In this document: positions 1 through 7,946 of the stretch, one piece after another
How positions within the stretch are numbered: position 1 is the stretch's first letter
Layout of the letters: the number at the start of each line of letters is the position of its first letter
DNA from: Spirosomataceae bacterium TFI 002
GTDB taxonomy: Bacteria; Bacteroidota; Bacteroidia; Cytophagales; Spirosomataceae
DNA: 64,000 nucleotides
Direction of reading: 5' to 3'
NCBI GenBank assembly: GCA_900230115.1
Contig: LT907983.1
Location: forward strand, 3,921,001 to 3,985,000
Position numbers and translations under genes: made by a program
The notes under the pieces: model-generated
What the model saw: the letters and a program-made list of their open reading frames with translations, nothing else
Told to the model about the DNA's origin: nothing
Database searches by the model: none

Positions 1-277
1 TACTTGGATCAATACTAAGTACAGCGAGTTTTTCTGTTTCAGCAATTTTTTGTCCTAAAGCTTCAATAAAAGTGCTTTTTCCCACTCCTGGTGCACCGGT
101 TATAGCAATCCTAAGACCAATTTTGGTAGGTTTCGGTAATGATTTCAACAGCAGCCAAGCTTCTTTTTCGTCAGATGTGCTTTGGCTTTCTACCAAAGTA
201 ATCGCCTTGCTCAAAAATCTACGTGGATTTTTGGAAAGTTCTTTGAGTAGATATGCTGCAGTATTTTTCGACTTCAA
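1..277 (-). CDS. meaB: MeaB/ArgK-type P-loop GTPase, N-terminal part only
   Basis: The gene runs off the left edge, so only about the first 92 codons are visible. Read on the minus strand it gives a helical N-terminus, then the family hallmark AITLVES, then GAPGVGKSTFIEALG (Walker A) and SIDPSS, the usual order in MeaB/ArgK GTPases. Family members chaperone B12-dependent methylmalonyl-CoA mutase and gate cofactor loading; this role is inferred from the family. A TAG stop lies ten codons upstream in frame and there is no ATG between, so the start is most likely the TTG at 277, preceded by AAAGG. It is divergent from the SDR gene, with 87 bp between them. Confidence 0.85.
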   Translation of the reverse strand, partial: MKSKNTAAYLLKELSKNPRRFLSKAITLVESQSTSDEKEAWLLLKSLPKPTKIGLRIAITGAPGVGKSTFIEALGQKIAETEKLAVLSIDPS

Positions 278-364
278 GTGATATGCCTTTATAAAAGAAT
301 AAAACTAATGATATTCTAGATTATAAGGCAATAATGCTACTTTTATCATAACTGATTTAATAAA

Positions 365-1078
365 ATGAAAGTAATAATAATAGGAGCGACATCGGGAATA
401 GGTAGAGCGGTTGCGGAGGCTTATTTGGCAAAAGGTGCGATTATTGGTATCACAGGCCGAAGGTTAAGTTTACTGCAAGAAATTCAATCTACTGCACCTA
501 ATAGCTTCCATGTTGCGGAAATGGACGTGGCTAATATCGAGGAAAGCCTTAATACTTTAGCTTCATTAATTGAAACCATGGGTGGAGTTGATATTTTAAT
601 TATAAATGCTGGAGTTGGTTACGTAAAGGCTACGCTAGCTCAAGAGATTTCTACTGTAGATATTAATGTAAGAGGCTTTACGGCTTTGGCAAGGTATGCT
701 TTTGACTATTTCACGGAGAAAGGAAGTGGGCACTTGGTAGGGGTCTCTTCAGTTGCGGCAGTAAAGAGTAGTCCTTATGCTCCAGAATATCATGCTAGCA
801 AGGCGTATATGTCTAGTTATATGGAAGGAATAAGGCTAAGGTCAGCAAAATGGAAACACAATGTGGCAGTAACTGATATTAGGCCTGGATTTGTAGAAAC
901 GGCAATGACAGAAAGTAATAAAAACATGTTTTGGGTAGCAAAACCTGAAGTGGCCGCCAACTACATTCTTAAGGCGATTGAGCAAAAGAAGAAAGTAGCA
1001 TATATTACTCCAAGATATTGGTTCTTGGCCCAGTTTCTTAAAGTGATACCAGATTGGTTGATGGTAAAAGTGATGTAA
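365..1078 (+). CDS. SDR-family NAD(P)-dependent oxidoreductase
   Basis: A 237-residue classical short-chain dehydrogenase. The Rossmann glycine motif GATSGIG is at residues 7-13, the NAG motif at 81-83, a catalytic serine in GVSSVAAV near 128, and YHASK (Tyr142/Lys146) completes the active site. RPGFVETAM follows, as in family members. The GRR after the second strand (residues 31-33) suggests NADP(H) preference. Substrate is unknown. It stands alone, divergent from the MeaB-type GTPase and convergent with the M20 peptidase. The frame stays open for 39 more codons past the TAA and encodes a transmembrane helix (see 1079-1198). Confidence 0.9.
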   Translation: MKVIIIGATSGIGRAVAEAYLAKGAIIGITGRRLSLLQEIQSTAPNSFHVAEMDVANIEESLNTLASLIETMGGVDILIINAGVGYVKATLAQEISTVDINVRGFTALARYAFDYFTEKGSGHLVGVSSVAAVKSSPYAPEYHASKAYMSSYMEGIRLRSAKWKHNVAVTDIRPGFVETAMTESNKNMFWVAKPEVAANYILKAIEQKKKVAYITPRYWFLAQFLKVIPDWLMVKVM

Positions 1079-1198
1079 AGAAAACAATCTAATTACAGCT
1101 TATTTGAACTCCTAATCATCACAATAATCTTTGTGGTATTTGTTTTGATTTTGGCTGTTCCATTTGTAATAATGTTTTTTATCGAGGTGGTGAATTAA
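1079..1198 (+). other. Open frame after the SDR stop encoding a transmembrane segment
   Basis: Directly after the SDR TAA codon the same frame runs 39 codons to a second TAA. It translates to a basic/polar start (RKQSNYSLFE) and then about 25 hydrophobic residues including IITIIFVVFVLILAVPFVI, ending EVVN. There is no ATG near its beginning, so as a separate gene it would need a rare start codon. Alternatives are stop-codon readthrough giving a membrane-anchored SDR, a recent nonsense mutation, or chance. I cannot distinguish these from sequence alone. Confidence 0.3.
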
Positions 1199-1237
1199 AG
1201 ACCATTATTGAATCACAATTCTGACCTAAGTTTTTTA

Positions 1238-2749
1238 TTATAAACCTTCGGTTAAAACTGCCAAAACCATCTCAATTCCTTCCTTGTAGTTTCCTATTCT
1301 CATATTTTCGTTGGGACCATGTATGTTATTGTCAGGGTTTGGAATACGAAGAGAAACTGCAGGTACATCTAAGCTTTCGATAAAGGGAGCCATTGGTTGT
1401 GAGCCGCCAGTTGCTCGCACTTTCACGTAATTTCCTTCGCCATACAGTCTATTCATGGCTTTGCTTAGCCAATAGCCCATGGGTGAGTTTAAAGGAGTAA
1501 GGAAAGGTTTAGAGCCTATTCGGTATGAGAATGAAGCAATTTTTGGGTATGCTGCTCTTTCTTCTTCAGTAGGCTCTTTGTTTGTTAAATGAAAACCTTG
1601 GCTCTCAATGTGCTTTTTGATTCTTTCCACGGCAATTTCTCCATCTGTTTCTTTCACAAGCCTAAGGTCTATCTCAGCCAAAGCAGAGGAAGGAATAAGC
1701 GTGCGAACTTCTTTGCCTGTCCAACCTGCACTTAGGCCTCTTATATTTAGGCTCGGGTATTGCATAGCTTCTTGATACGATTTTCCAACTTTTTCTGCTT
1801 GAGCAATTCCAAGTTCTCTATTAAGATCTGCCATGTCTTCTGGTATTTTGGCAAATTCTGATCTATCCTTCTTAGTGATTTTGATGCCTTTGTAATAGTC
1901 TTTTACTAGCACTTTTCCATTTTCGTCTTTCATGCTAGAAAGTAGGCGAGAAAGCAAAAAGGCGGGGTTGGGAGCGTAGTTTCCGTATTGACCGCTATGG
2001 AGATTCTCTTTTCCTCCAAAAACTTCCAATCGTATGGTTGCTATACCTCTTGCACCAAAAGTTAGGGTAGGTAAATTAGAAATATGACGGGTGCCATCCA
2101 TGATAAGAAGGTAGGAACACTCGAGCAATTTTCTATTGTTGTTTACAAGTTCCGCAATAGTAGGGGAGCCCAATTCCTCCTGAAAATCCATGATTGCTTT
2201 AATATTAAAACTTGGTTTGATTCCTTCCTTTTGCAAGATTTCTAAAGCAGTAATTAAGCACATTGCAGGACCCTTAGAGTCAGAAGCTGAACGGGCGAAT
2301 ATTTTCCAATCTTCGTTTATCTCTTTTTGCAAAGACTCCCAAGGAATAGGTGTATCATTATTCTTTAAAGTAGCTATAAAGGGACTCTCTTGATTCCATT
2401 TGCTCGAGTCTACCGGTTGACCATCAATCTGCATGTAGAATAAGACAGTAGGCAAATTTGGATCGATGATTTTTTCTGCAAATAGATGAGGAATCGACTT
2501 TGAGGTTAATTCTTGAGTTTTAAAACCAAGACTCTGGAATTTGGAATTGCACCAATTTAGGTTTGTGTCAATTTGCTCAGGATAATTTCCATCATTGGGT
2601 AAGGCTAGAAAACCTTTGTATTCATCAAGACTTTCCAAAAGCTTAGCTTCGGACAGCGTTTTGATTTTGTCTGCTTTTATGGTTTGGGAAAAGGACTTAA
2701 AGCCTAAAGTCAATGACAAAACCGAAAGGATCAATACATTTTTATTCAT
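1238..2749 (-). CDS. Secreted M20-family peptidase-like protein with an altered metal ligand
   Basis: 503 residues with a signal peptide (residues 1 to about 21, ending GFKSFSQ). The M20 dipeptidase layout is clear: a metal-site region at 103-112, SASDSKGP with Asp157, the Glu191-Glu192 pair in DFQEELGSP, Asp218 in LLIMDG, the dimerisation domain around FGARG and HSGQYGNY, and His477 in NIHGPNEN. The first metal ligand, normally His in GHxDVQP, is Gln107 here (YMQIDGQP). Family enzymes cleave dipeptides or deacylate amino acids using two zinc ions. It lies 2 bp downstream of yjjX, so it probably shares the ispD-yjjX transcript. Confidence 0.88.
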   Translation of the reverse strand: MNKNVLILSVLSLTLGFKSFSQTIKADKIKTLSEAKLLESLDEYKGFLALPNDGNYPEQIDTNLNWCNSKFQSLGFKTQELTSKSIPHLFAEKIIDPNLPTVLFYMQIDGQPVDSSKWNQESPFIATLKNNDTPIPWESLQKEINEDWKIFARSASDSKGPAMCLITALEILQKEGIKPSFNIKAIMDFQEELGSPTIAELVNNNRKLLECSYLLIMDGTRHISNLPTLTFGARGIATIRLEVFGGKENLHSGQYGNYAPNPAFLLSRLLSSMKDENGKVLVKDYYKGIKITKKDRSEFAKIPEDMADLNRELGIAQAEKVGKSYQEAMQYPSLNIRGLSAGWTGKEVRTLIPSSALAEIDLRLVKETDGEIAVERIKKHIESQGFHLTNKEPTEEERAAYPKIASFSYRIGSKPFLTPLNSPMGYWLSKAMNRLYGEGNYVKVRATGGSQPMAPFIESLDVPAVSLRIPNPDNNIHGPNENMRIGNYKEGIEMVLAVLTEGL

Positions 2750-2751
2750 TA

Positions 2752-3288
2752 TTATTTCTCATCAAAAAGATTGTCATTCATGAATGGAATCAATGCCAAG
2801 ACTATTGCATCAATATAAAATCGCTCCCGAGTTATGATATTATTGGTCAATAATCCAGAAGATCCCATTTTTTGCTTTGAGTTTTCTACCCCAAAAGTTT
2901 GTACGTCGGCATCCCCCAGTTCATACCCTTGCTTGATAAGTGCAATTGTTTTGGGAGCGATAAAGAAACCAGCAGTACGTGCTTTGCCTGTTTTGACTTT
3001 ATTCATAACTACCATCCAAGCCATCGCTTCCATTTCGCCAGCTTCATTCTCAATTAGACCTCCTTCAATTCCTATCCAAAAATCAGCATCAGGGTTACTT
3101 TTTCGAATGAATTTCGCTCTGTTTTGAGCTCCATTAAAAGTTTCGCTATCTCCCATGGGTTGATCTGGTACTCCAGATTCACTGGAAATGCCTATTGCAT
3201 CAATTTCCTGATCAGGGAAAACAAGTTGAAAAGCGGCTTTGCTAGCATTTATTTTTGTTGGATTTTTTGAGGCAATACAAACTTTCAT
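2752..3288 (-). CDS. yjjX: Inosine/xanthosine triphosphatase (YjjX family)
   Basis: 178 residues, the usual length of the YjjX/NTPase_I family. It starts MKVCIASKNPTKINA and contains SGVPDQPMGDSETFNGAQNRA and the IGIEGG segment typical of these house-cleaning enzymes. They hydrolyse non-canonical purine triphosphates (ITP, XTP) so these are not built into nucleic acid. The ATG overlaps the ispD stop codon (ATGA, 3285-3288), which indicates translational coupling to ispD; the M20 gene follows immediately. Confidence 0.88.
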   Translation of the reverse strand: MKVCIASKNPTKINASKAAFQLVFPDQEIDAIGISSESGVPDQPMGDSETFNGAQNRAKFIRKSNPDADFWIGIEGGLIENEAGEMEAMAWMVVMNKVKTGKARTAGFFIAPKTIALIKQGYELGDADVQTFGVENSKQKMGSSGLLTNNIITRERFYIDAIVLALIPFMNDNLFDEK

Positions 3289-3986
3289 TTTTGTAATATT
3301 TCTTGTGCTATGAATAGGTCTTCAGGTGTTGTTATTTTTATATTTTCGTAACTCCCTTCCATGAGTGTTACGCTATGACCTGCAAATTCAAATACCGAAG
3401 CATCGTCCGTAAAATGTGGTTGTTCACCAAGTTCGAATGCCGAATAAATCATTTCCAAGTCAAAGGTTTGAGGAGTTTGTATCAATTTCACTTTTGATCT
3501 ATCAATGTGTTTATTCATTCCATTCTCATCCAGAATCCTAACAGAGTCTTTAGAGTCAACTGCTAAAACCGCTGAGCCTTTTTGTGTGGCAATTTCAAAA
3601 CTTTTCTCAATCAATTGTGCAGAAACAAATGGACGTACTCCATCATGGATTGCTACGAGGCCATCAATTTTTCCCAAAGCTAATATTCCACTTCGAACAG
3701 ACTGATATCGCGTATCGCCACCTTTCACTATTAGTAGTTTAGTCTTACTAAGGGCATCTTGAATTGATTCAAAATTAGGTACGACTTGTGTTTCCCAGTA
3801 AGCGATATCTTTTTCGGGTAGTGCAAGTACGATTTGCTCTAATTTGCATTCTAGAAACCGCTCAATAGTATGTACAAGAATTGGCTTGTTGTCTAATAAT
3901 ATGAACTGCTTTGGAATTACAGCATTCATTCTACTTCCAGACCCACCAGCAACTAAAATTGCAAATTTTGGTATGTTGATTTTCAA
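3285..3986 (-). CDS. ispD: 2-C-methyl-D-erythritol 4-phosphate cytidylyltransferase
   Basis: 233 residues. The nucleotidyltransferase signature ILVAGGSGSRM is at residues 10-20, followed by IPKQFILLDNKPILVHTI, then IHDGVRPFVS in the middle and QTPQTF and FTDDASVFE later, all IspD hallmarks. The enzyme makes CDP-methylerythritol from CTP in the MEP isoprenoid pathway. The only well-placed start is TTG at 3986; the next ATG lies inside the P-loop-like signature. An intrinsic terminator, probably queA's, ends about 17 nt upstream of this start. The gene overlaps yjjX by 4 nt. Confidence 0.95.
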   Translation of the reverse strand: MKINIPKFAILVAGGSGSRMNAVIPKQFILLDNKPILVHTIERFLECKLEQIVLALPEKDIAYWETQVVPNFESIQDALSKTKLLIVKGGDTRYQSVRSGILALGKIDGLVAIHDGVRPFVSAQLIEKSFEIATQKGSAVLAVDSKDSVRILDENGMNKHIDRSKVKLIQTPQTFDLEMIYSAFELGEQPHFTDDASVFEFAGHSVTLMEGSYENIKITTPEDLFIAQEILQK

Positions 3987-4003
3987 AATATTAAGGTTAT
4001 AAA

Positions 4004-4036
4004 CAAAAAAAAGTGCCTTTGATTAAAAGGCACTTT
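4004..4036 (-). terminator. Intrinsic terminator after queA
   Basis: An 11-bp stem (4010-4020 with 4026-4036; AAGTGCCTTT and its complement) closes a 5-nt loop. On the minus strand it is followed by a run of T (A-run 4004-4009 on the plus strand). It lies about 95 nt after the queA stop and about 17 nt before the ispD TTG. Confidence 0.85.
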
Positions 4037-4106
4037 AAATATAGTATTTATTTCGATCTGCTAGCTACAAGTAGCTCTTAAGCTCAAACAACTTTTTCGG
4101 TATTCG

Positions 4107-4120
4107 AGCGAAGTTGAGAA
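4107..4120. repeat. 14-bp dispersed repeat, copy 1
   Basis: The intergenic sequence AGCGAAGTTGAGAA recurs exactly at 62291-62304. It resembles a degenerate form of the TTCGAGCGAAGTCGAGAA family of short dispersed intergenic repeats that I associate with Bacteroidota genomes; that link is from memory. Confidence 0.4.
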
Positions 4121-4130
4121 CAGCCGAGAA

Positions 4131-5183
4131 TTACAATATCAACAAAGCATCGCCATAAGCGAAGAACTTGTATTTTTCTTTAATAGCTTCTTGATATGCA
4201 TGCATTGTCAAATCATATCCTCCAAAAGCTGATGTCGTCATCAATAAGATTGACTCAGGCAACTGGAAGTTTGTAAGTAATGCATTTGTTATTTTGAACT
4301 CGTAAGGAGGGAAGATGAATTTATCTGTCCAGCCATTCTCAACAGGATTCAATCTACCATTTGCAGATACTGATGATTCCATTGTTTTCATAGCAGTGGT
4401 TCCAATAGAGCAAACTCTCTTTTTGGCATCCAATGCACGGTTAACAACATCACAAGTAGATGCCTCTATTGCGAAATTCTCTGAATCTGTTTTGTGTTTT
4501 GTTAGATCCTCTACTTCCACATTTCTGAAAGTACCAATACCAATGTGCATTGTAATAGGAGCAAATTCAGATCCTGCGATTTCCATTCTACGAACTACAT
4601 TCTTTGTAAAGTGCATTCCCGCAGTAGGTGCTGCAACAGCTCCTTCTACATCTGCAAATATAGTTTGATAACGTTCTCTATCTAGTTCGTTAACTTCTCT
4701 TTGGATTACATCTTTAGGAATTGGAGTTTCTCCTAATTCGTAGATGGTTTGCATCATTTGCTCATGATCACCATCAAATAAGAAACGGATCGTTCTACCT
4801 CTAGATGTAGTATTGTCGATTACTTCGGCAACTAAATCACTGTCACCAAAATAAAGTTTATTACCAACTCTAATTTTTCTCGCTGGGTCTACTAATACGT
4901 CCCAAAGACGCATTTCTCTGTTCAATTCTCTAAGCAAAAATACTTCTATTTTTGCTCCAGTTTTTTCTTTTGAGCCGTATAGTCGAGCTGGAAAAACTTT
5001 GGTGTTGTTCATCACCATTGCATCACCATCGCCAAAATAATCAACGATGTCTGTAAAGTTTTTATGCTCAATTTTTCCTGAATCTCTGTGCAGTACCATC
5101 ATCCTTGCCCCATCCCGCTGATCATAGGGGTGCATAGCAATTAAGCTATGCGGAAGATCGAACTTAAAAGCGGATAATTTCAT
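4131..5183 (-). CDS. queA: S-adenosylmethionine:tRNA ribosyltransferase-isomerase
   Basis: About 350 residues, the full family length. QueA hallmarks include LIAMHP near the N-terminus, [18 protein letters not shown]-like [30 protein letters not shown] and MHIGIGTF. The enzyme transfers ribose from SAM to the queuosine precursor in tRNA wobble position 34. The ATG at 5183 is preferred over the in-frame TTG at 5192. A strong Bacteroidota-type promoter sits at 5272-5303, giving an estimated 80-nt leader, and a terminator lies at 4004-4036. Confidence 0.95.
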   Translation of the reverse strand: MKLSAFKFDLPHSLIAMHPYDQRDGARMMVLHRDSGKIEHKNFTDIVDYFGDGDAMVMNNTKVFPARLYGSKEKTGAKIEVFLLRELNREMRLWDVLVDPARKIRVGNKLYFGDSDLVAEVIDNTTSRGRTIRFLFDGDHEQMMQTIYELGETPIPKDVIQREVNELDRERYQTIFADVEGAVAAPTAGMHFTKNVVRRMEIAGSEFAPITMHIGIGTFRNVEVEDLTKHKTDSENFAIEASTCDVVNRALDAKKRVCSIGTTAMKTMESSVSANGRLNPVENGWTDKFIFPPYEFKITNALLTNFQLPESILLMTTSAFGGYDLTMHAYQEAIKEKYKFFAYGDALLIL

Positions 5184-5271
5184 TTTTTGCAAAATATCGG
5201 CTGTCTAAATTTGAAGAACTTTATTTAACGAAAAAGTTGTAGTGGTTTAGGCTGTCGGCTCTTTCGGGTCG

Positions 5272-5303
5272 CAAATGTACGAAATCGAGATAGGGGTTGT
5301 CAA
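5272..5303 (-). promoter_or_regulatory. TTG-N21-TACATTTG promoter of queA
   Basis: On the minus strand, TACATTTG (5272-5279) matches the Bacteroidota -7 box TAnnTTTG exactly, and TTG (5301-5303) lies 21 nt upstream. The sequence just downstream, ACCCGAAA, is shared with the leader promoter at 37749. Confidence 0.65.
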
Positions 5304-5391
5304 GGTTTTGGGCAATTATTAAATCATTTATTTCCGTATGTACTAGGGACTTACGAGAAAAGATTCATTTTGAGGTTAGAAAGGCTTATTG

Positions 5392-6183
5392 TTACGATAT
5401 GAAAATCTCGCCAATCATGTACAATTTTGCTTTACCAGCGATTTTTACCCTATTTTCAAGGTGTTCACAACGTAAAAATCCTCCTCTTTTGGATATTTGA
5501 AGTGCAGTTAGCTTTGTTTTTCCCAATTCTTTAGACCAAAAAGGAATCAACTTTGTATGAGCTGAGCCCGTCACTGGGTCTTCATTGATACCGTATCTGG
5601 GAGCAAAAAAACGAGAAACGAAATCTATTTCAGCTTGGCTTGACTTCGCTGTACAAATAATTCCTCTTGCTTCTATCTCTTTGAGTTTGTCAAAATTCGG
5701 ATTTAGGTTGGCTATTTGTGATTCATTTTCGAATACAATGAAAATGTCATCTTTCGCCCTAAACTGTTTAAGTGGTTTTTGACCTAGGTAGACTGAAATT
5801 TCTTCATTCTTGTAAGGGGAGAGGTCCATGGAAGGAAAGTCAAGCGAAATCCAATCCTCATCAAAAATAACACCAAGTGTACCGCTTTTACTTTCAAAAC
5901 TGAGGTGTTCTGCTTGATAGCCAAGTTTTTGTTTTAGTACAAATGCTGCAGCGACAGTAGCATGTCCACATAAGTCTACTTCGTAATAAGGAGTAAACCA
6001 TCTAATGTGATACTTATTGTCTTTATGGATAAAGAATACAGTCTCAGAAAGGTTGTTTTCTGTAGCTATGGACTGCATTAATTCATCAGGCAGCCATGCG
6101 TCATTTAGGGGAATTACCGCAGCAGGGTTTCCAGCAAAAAGCTTTTCGGCAAATGCGTCTACTTGGTAAATTGGTAAAGTCAT
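5392..6183 (-). CDS. PhzF-family isomerase
   Basis: 263 residues with the PhzF signatures: QVDAFAEKLFAGNPAAV at the N-terminus, NNLSETVFF with the catalytic Glu, LCGHATVAAAFVL, and DPVTGSAHTKLIPFW in the second half. The family shares the diaminopimelate epimerase fold and performs proton-transfer isomerisations; only PhzF itself has the well-known phenazine role, so the substrate here is unknown. Its ATG overlaps the gldF stop by 4 nt (6180-6183). It is the last gene of the pyrC-like/DUF4199/DUF4199/gldF run. Confidence 0.9.
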   Translation of the reverse strand: MTLPIYQVDAFAEKLFAGNPAAVIPLNDAWLPDELMQSIATENNLSETVFFIHKDNKYHIRWFTPYYEVDLCGHATVAAAFVLKQKLGYQAEHLSFESKSGTLGVIFDEDWISLDFPSMDLSPYKNEEISVYLGQKPLKQFRAKDDIFIVFENESQIANLNPNFDKLKEIEARGIICTAKSSQAEIDFVSRFFAPRYGINEDPVTGSAHTKLIPFWSKELGKTKLTALQISKRGGFLRCEHLENRVKIAGKAKLYMIGEIFIS

Positions 6184-6905
6184 TTTTTCTTTTGGTTCAA
6201 AATGAACTTCGTGAGTAAAATCAACAGTATGATGGCTGAGACCATAAATAGCACATTTCTGCTATCTATTACTCCTCTGCTCAATGATTGATAATGATAG
6301 TGTAAACTGAAATAGTCTACCCAGTAACCACTACCGCCAGTAAAAAGCCCTGAAAGCTGATGTATTCCATCGAACCAAAAGTAACAAACAAATCCTGAGA
6401 TTAGAAAGGCAACAATTTGATTCTCCGTTAGGGCAGAAATACATAGGCCTACTGCAACGAAAACACCAGACAGCAAGATCAAACCGAAATACGATCCTAT
6501 TACTTGTGCAGTATCAATATTACCCTGTGGGTTGCCTAAATAGGAAATGATATAATAGTAAACTATGGTAGGGATAATGGCGATTATTACCAAAACCCAA
6601 GACGCTGTGTATTTCCCTGCTACAATGTTAAGAGAGGAGATAGGCTTAGTAAATAGCAGTTCGATAGTTCCAGTTTTGAATTCCTCCGAAAAGCTTCGCA
6701 TCGTAATGGCCGGAATAAGAAATAGCAAAACGAAAGGCGTAAGCTGAAAAAAGCTATCCATTTCTGCAAAGCCATAATCTAGGATATTAGTGCTAGGGAA
6801 AACCCAAAGCACCAAGCCCGTGAGTACAAGAAAAAGTACAATAACGATGTATGCAATTAACGAGTTGAGGAAACTATTCAACTCCTTGGTTAAGATTGCT
6901 AGCAT
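6180..6905 (-). CDS. gldF: Gliding-associated ABC transporter permease GldF
   Basis: 241 residues with about six membrane spans. It starts MLAILTKELNSFLNSLIAYI and contains TMRSFSEEFKTGTIELLFTKPIS, the conserved cytoplasmic loop of GldF/ABC-2 type permeases. In Flavobacterium johnsoniae, GldF works with GldG and the ATPase GldA and is needed for gliding; in other Bacteroidota the same proteins may serve only export. The usual gldG partner is not adjacent: phzF follows with a 4-nt overlap. No ATPase for it is seen in the window. Confidence 0.88.
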   Translation of the reverse strand: MLAILTKELNSFLNSLIAYIVIVLFLVLTGLVLWVFPSTNILDYGFAEMDSFFQLTPFVLLFLIPAITMRSFSEEFKTGTIELLFTKPISSLNIVAGKYTASWVLVIIAIIPTIVYYYIISYLGNPQGNIDTAQVIGSYFGLILLSGVFVAVGLCISALTENQIVAFLISGFVCYFWFDGIHQLSGLFTGGSGYWVDYFSLHYHYQSLSRGVIDSRNVLFMVSAIILLILLTKFILNQKKK

Positions 6906-6908
6906 ATT

Positions 6909-7418
6909 TTACATGAAAACAGGTTTCTTCTTTTGTGTGATGGCTGAAATTATTAAAGCTATTACAAATGCTCCTAAAATAGACATAAAAATACCAGCTA
7001 AGAAAGTAAAGCCCGGGCTTTGAAACTTACTCATAACATCCAGTGCACCTTCTATTTGCTGATCCGAAAGGCCTTGCTCTTCCATTTTTTCTACTTGAAA
7101 GTCTTTGATGCTTTCCATGATATTAGAATCTATAAACTGAGTATAAACAAGCCCGTAAATGCTAGAAATTATTCCACTTATTGCACCAATTAAAACTCCT
7201 ATCCCTAACCCTTGGCCATAGTTCATGAAACCTTCATTTCCAGCCTTGAACTCATTGTGTGCTAGATACATTAATATGGCTAAAGGGACTATTCCAATAA
7301 ATCCTGACCACCCATATTTCCATAAATCAAAAACATAGATTAAAGTGGCTATAACTATTGCAATGATTCCGTTAATTAATCCCCATTTTAGGGCTACACG
7401 TGTTGTTGTTGTTTCCAT
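6909..7418 (-). CDS. DUF4199 membrane protein (copy 2)
   Basis: 169 residues with four predicted membrane helices, the usual DUF4199 layout: helices near residues 10-30 and 35-52, a glycine-rich pair around GQGLGIGVLIGAISGII, a charged loop (KDFQVEKMEEQGLSDQQIEG), and a last helix in LAGIFMSILGAFVIALI. It ends QKKKP. Function is unknown. It lies 3 bp before gldF and 12 bp after a diverged paralogue. Confidence 0.8.
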   Translation of the reverse strand: METTTTRVALKWGLINGIIAIVIATLIYVFDLWKYGWSGFIGIVPLAILMYLAHNEFKAGNEGFMNYGQGLGIGVLIGAISGIISSIYGLVYTQFIDSNIMESIKDFQVEKMEEQGLSDQQIEGALDVMSKFQSPGFTFLAGIFMSILGAFVIALIISAITQKKKPVFM

Positions 7419-7430
7419 TTGGTACAGTAT

Positions 7431-7946
7431 TTATGGGTTTTGGTGTTTTCTCATAGCTAAGGTACAAAGACTTATGGCAATGATACCAATTTGCTTAAAC
7501 ATCAATTCGTCTAGAATGATCTGGTATGGTTTAGCATTTTGGAGTGATACTATTTGTGAATTGAAGGTTTCATCAGTAAGTACTTCACTTAAACTATTCT
7601 CCTTTTCGAGTTTTAGAAACTCAATTCCACTTTCTATCCAAGCTTGCAAAGGTGCTTCATCATAGAGGGTCAGGAAAAGAAAAATGCTTATACCTGTAAA
7701 AAGTGCAGCAATGATATTGGTTAAAAAACCAACCGAGAATCCTTCATAGAAGTGAAGAATTCCACCATTCTTTTTCTTGAAAGCGTAAATGCTTGTAAAT
7801 ATAAAAATGATATTGATACCCAAATCAGGGCGTCTTAAACTTAAGGGGTTAGGATCGGCGATGTAAAGAGCGATGAAAAAAACTACACAAATAAAACCAG
7901 CAAGCAGGCCGTAGACCAGGCTAGTTTGAATAATTGACTTTCTCAT
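7431..7946 (-). CDS. DUF4199 membrane protein (copy 1)
   Basis: 171 residues with four predicted membrane helices and the same plan as its downstream neighbour: two N-terminal helices, a YAFKKKNGGILHFYEGFSVGF motif where the paralogue has YLAHNEFKAGNEGFMNYGQGL, and a last helix near the C-terminus. The pair looks like an old tandem duplication. Its ATG is directly adjacent to the dihydroorotase-like stop codon. Function is unknown. Confidence 0.8.
   Translation of the reverse strand: MRKSIIQTSLVYGLLAGFICVVFFIALYIADPNPLSLRRPDLGINIIFIFTSIYAFKKKNGGILHFYEGFSVGFLTNIIAALFTGISIFLFLTLYDEAPLQAWIESGIEFLKLEKENSLSEVLTDETFNSQIVSLQNAKPYQIILDELMFKQIGIIAISLCTLAMRKHQNP

Noticed and set aside
842-1087. 81-residue minus-strand ORF
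   Set aside because: Lies antisense to the 3' end of the SDR gene and has no family features.
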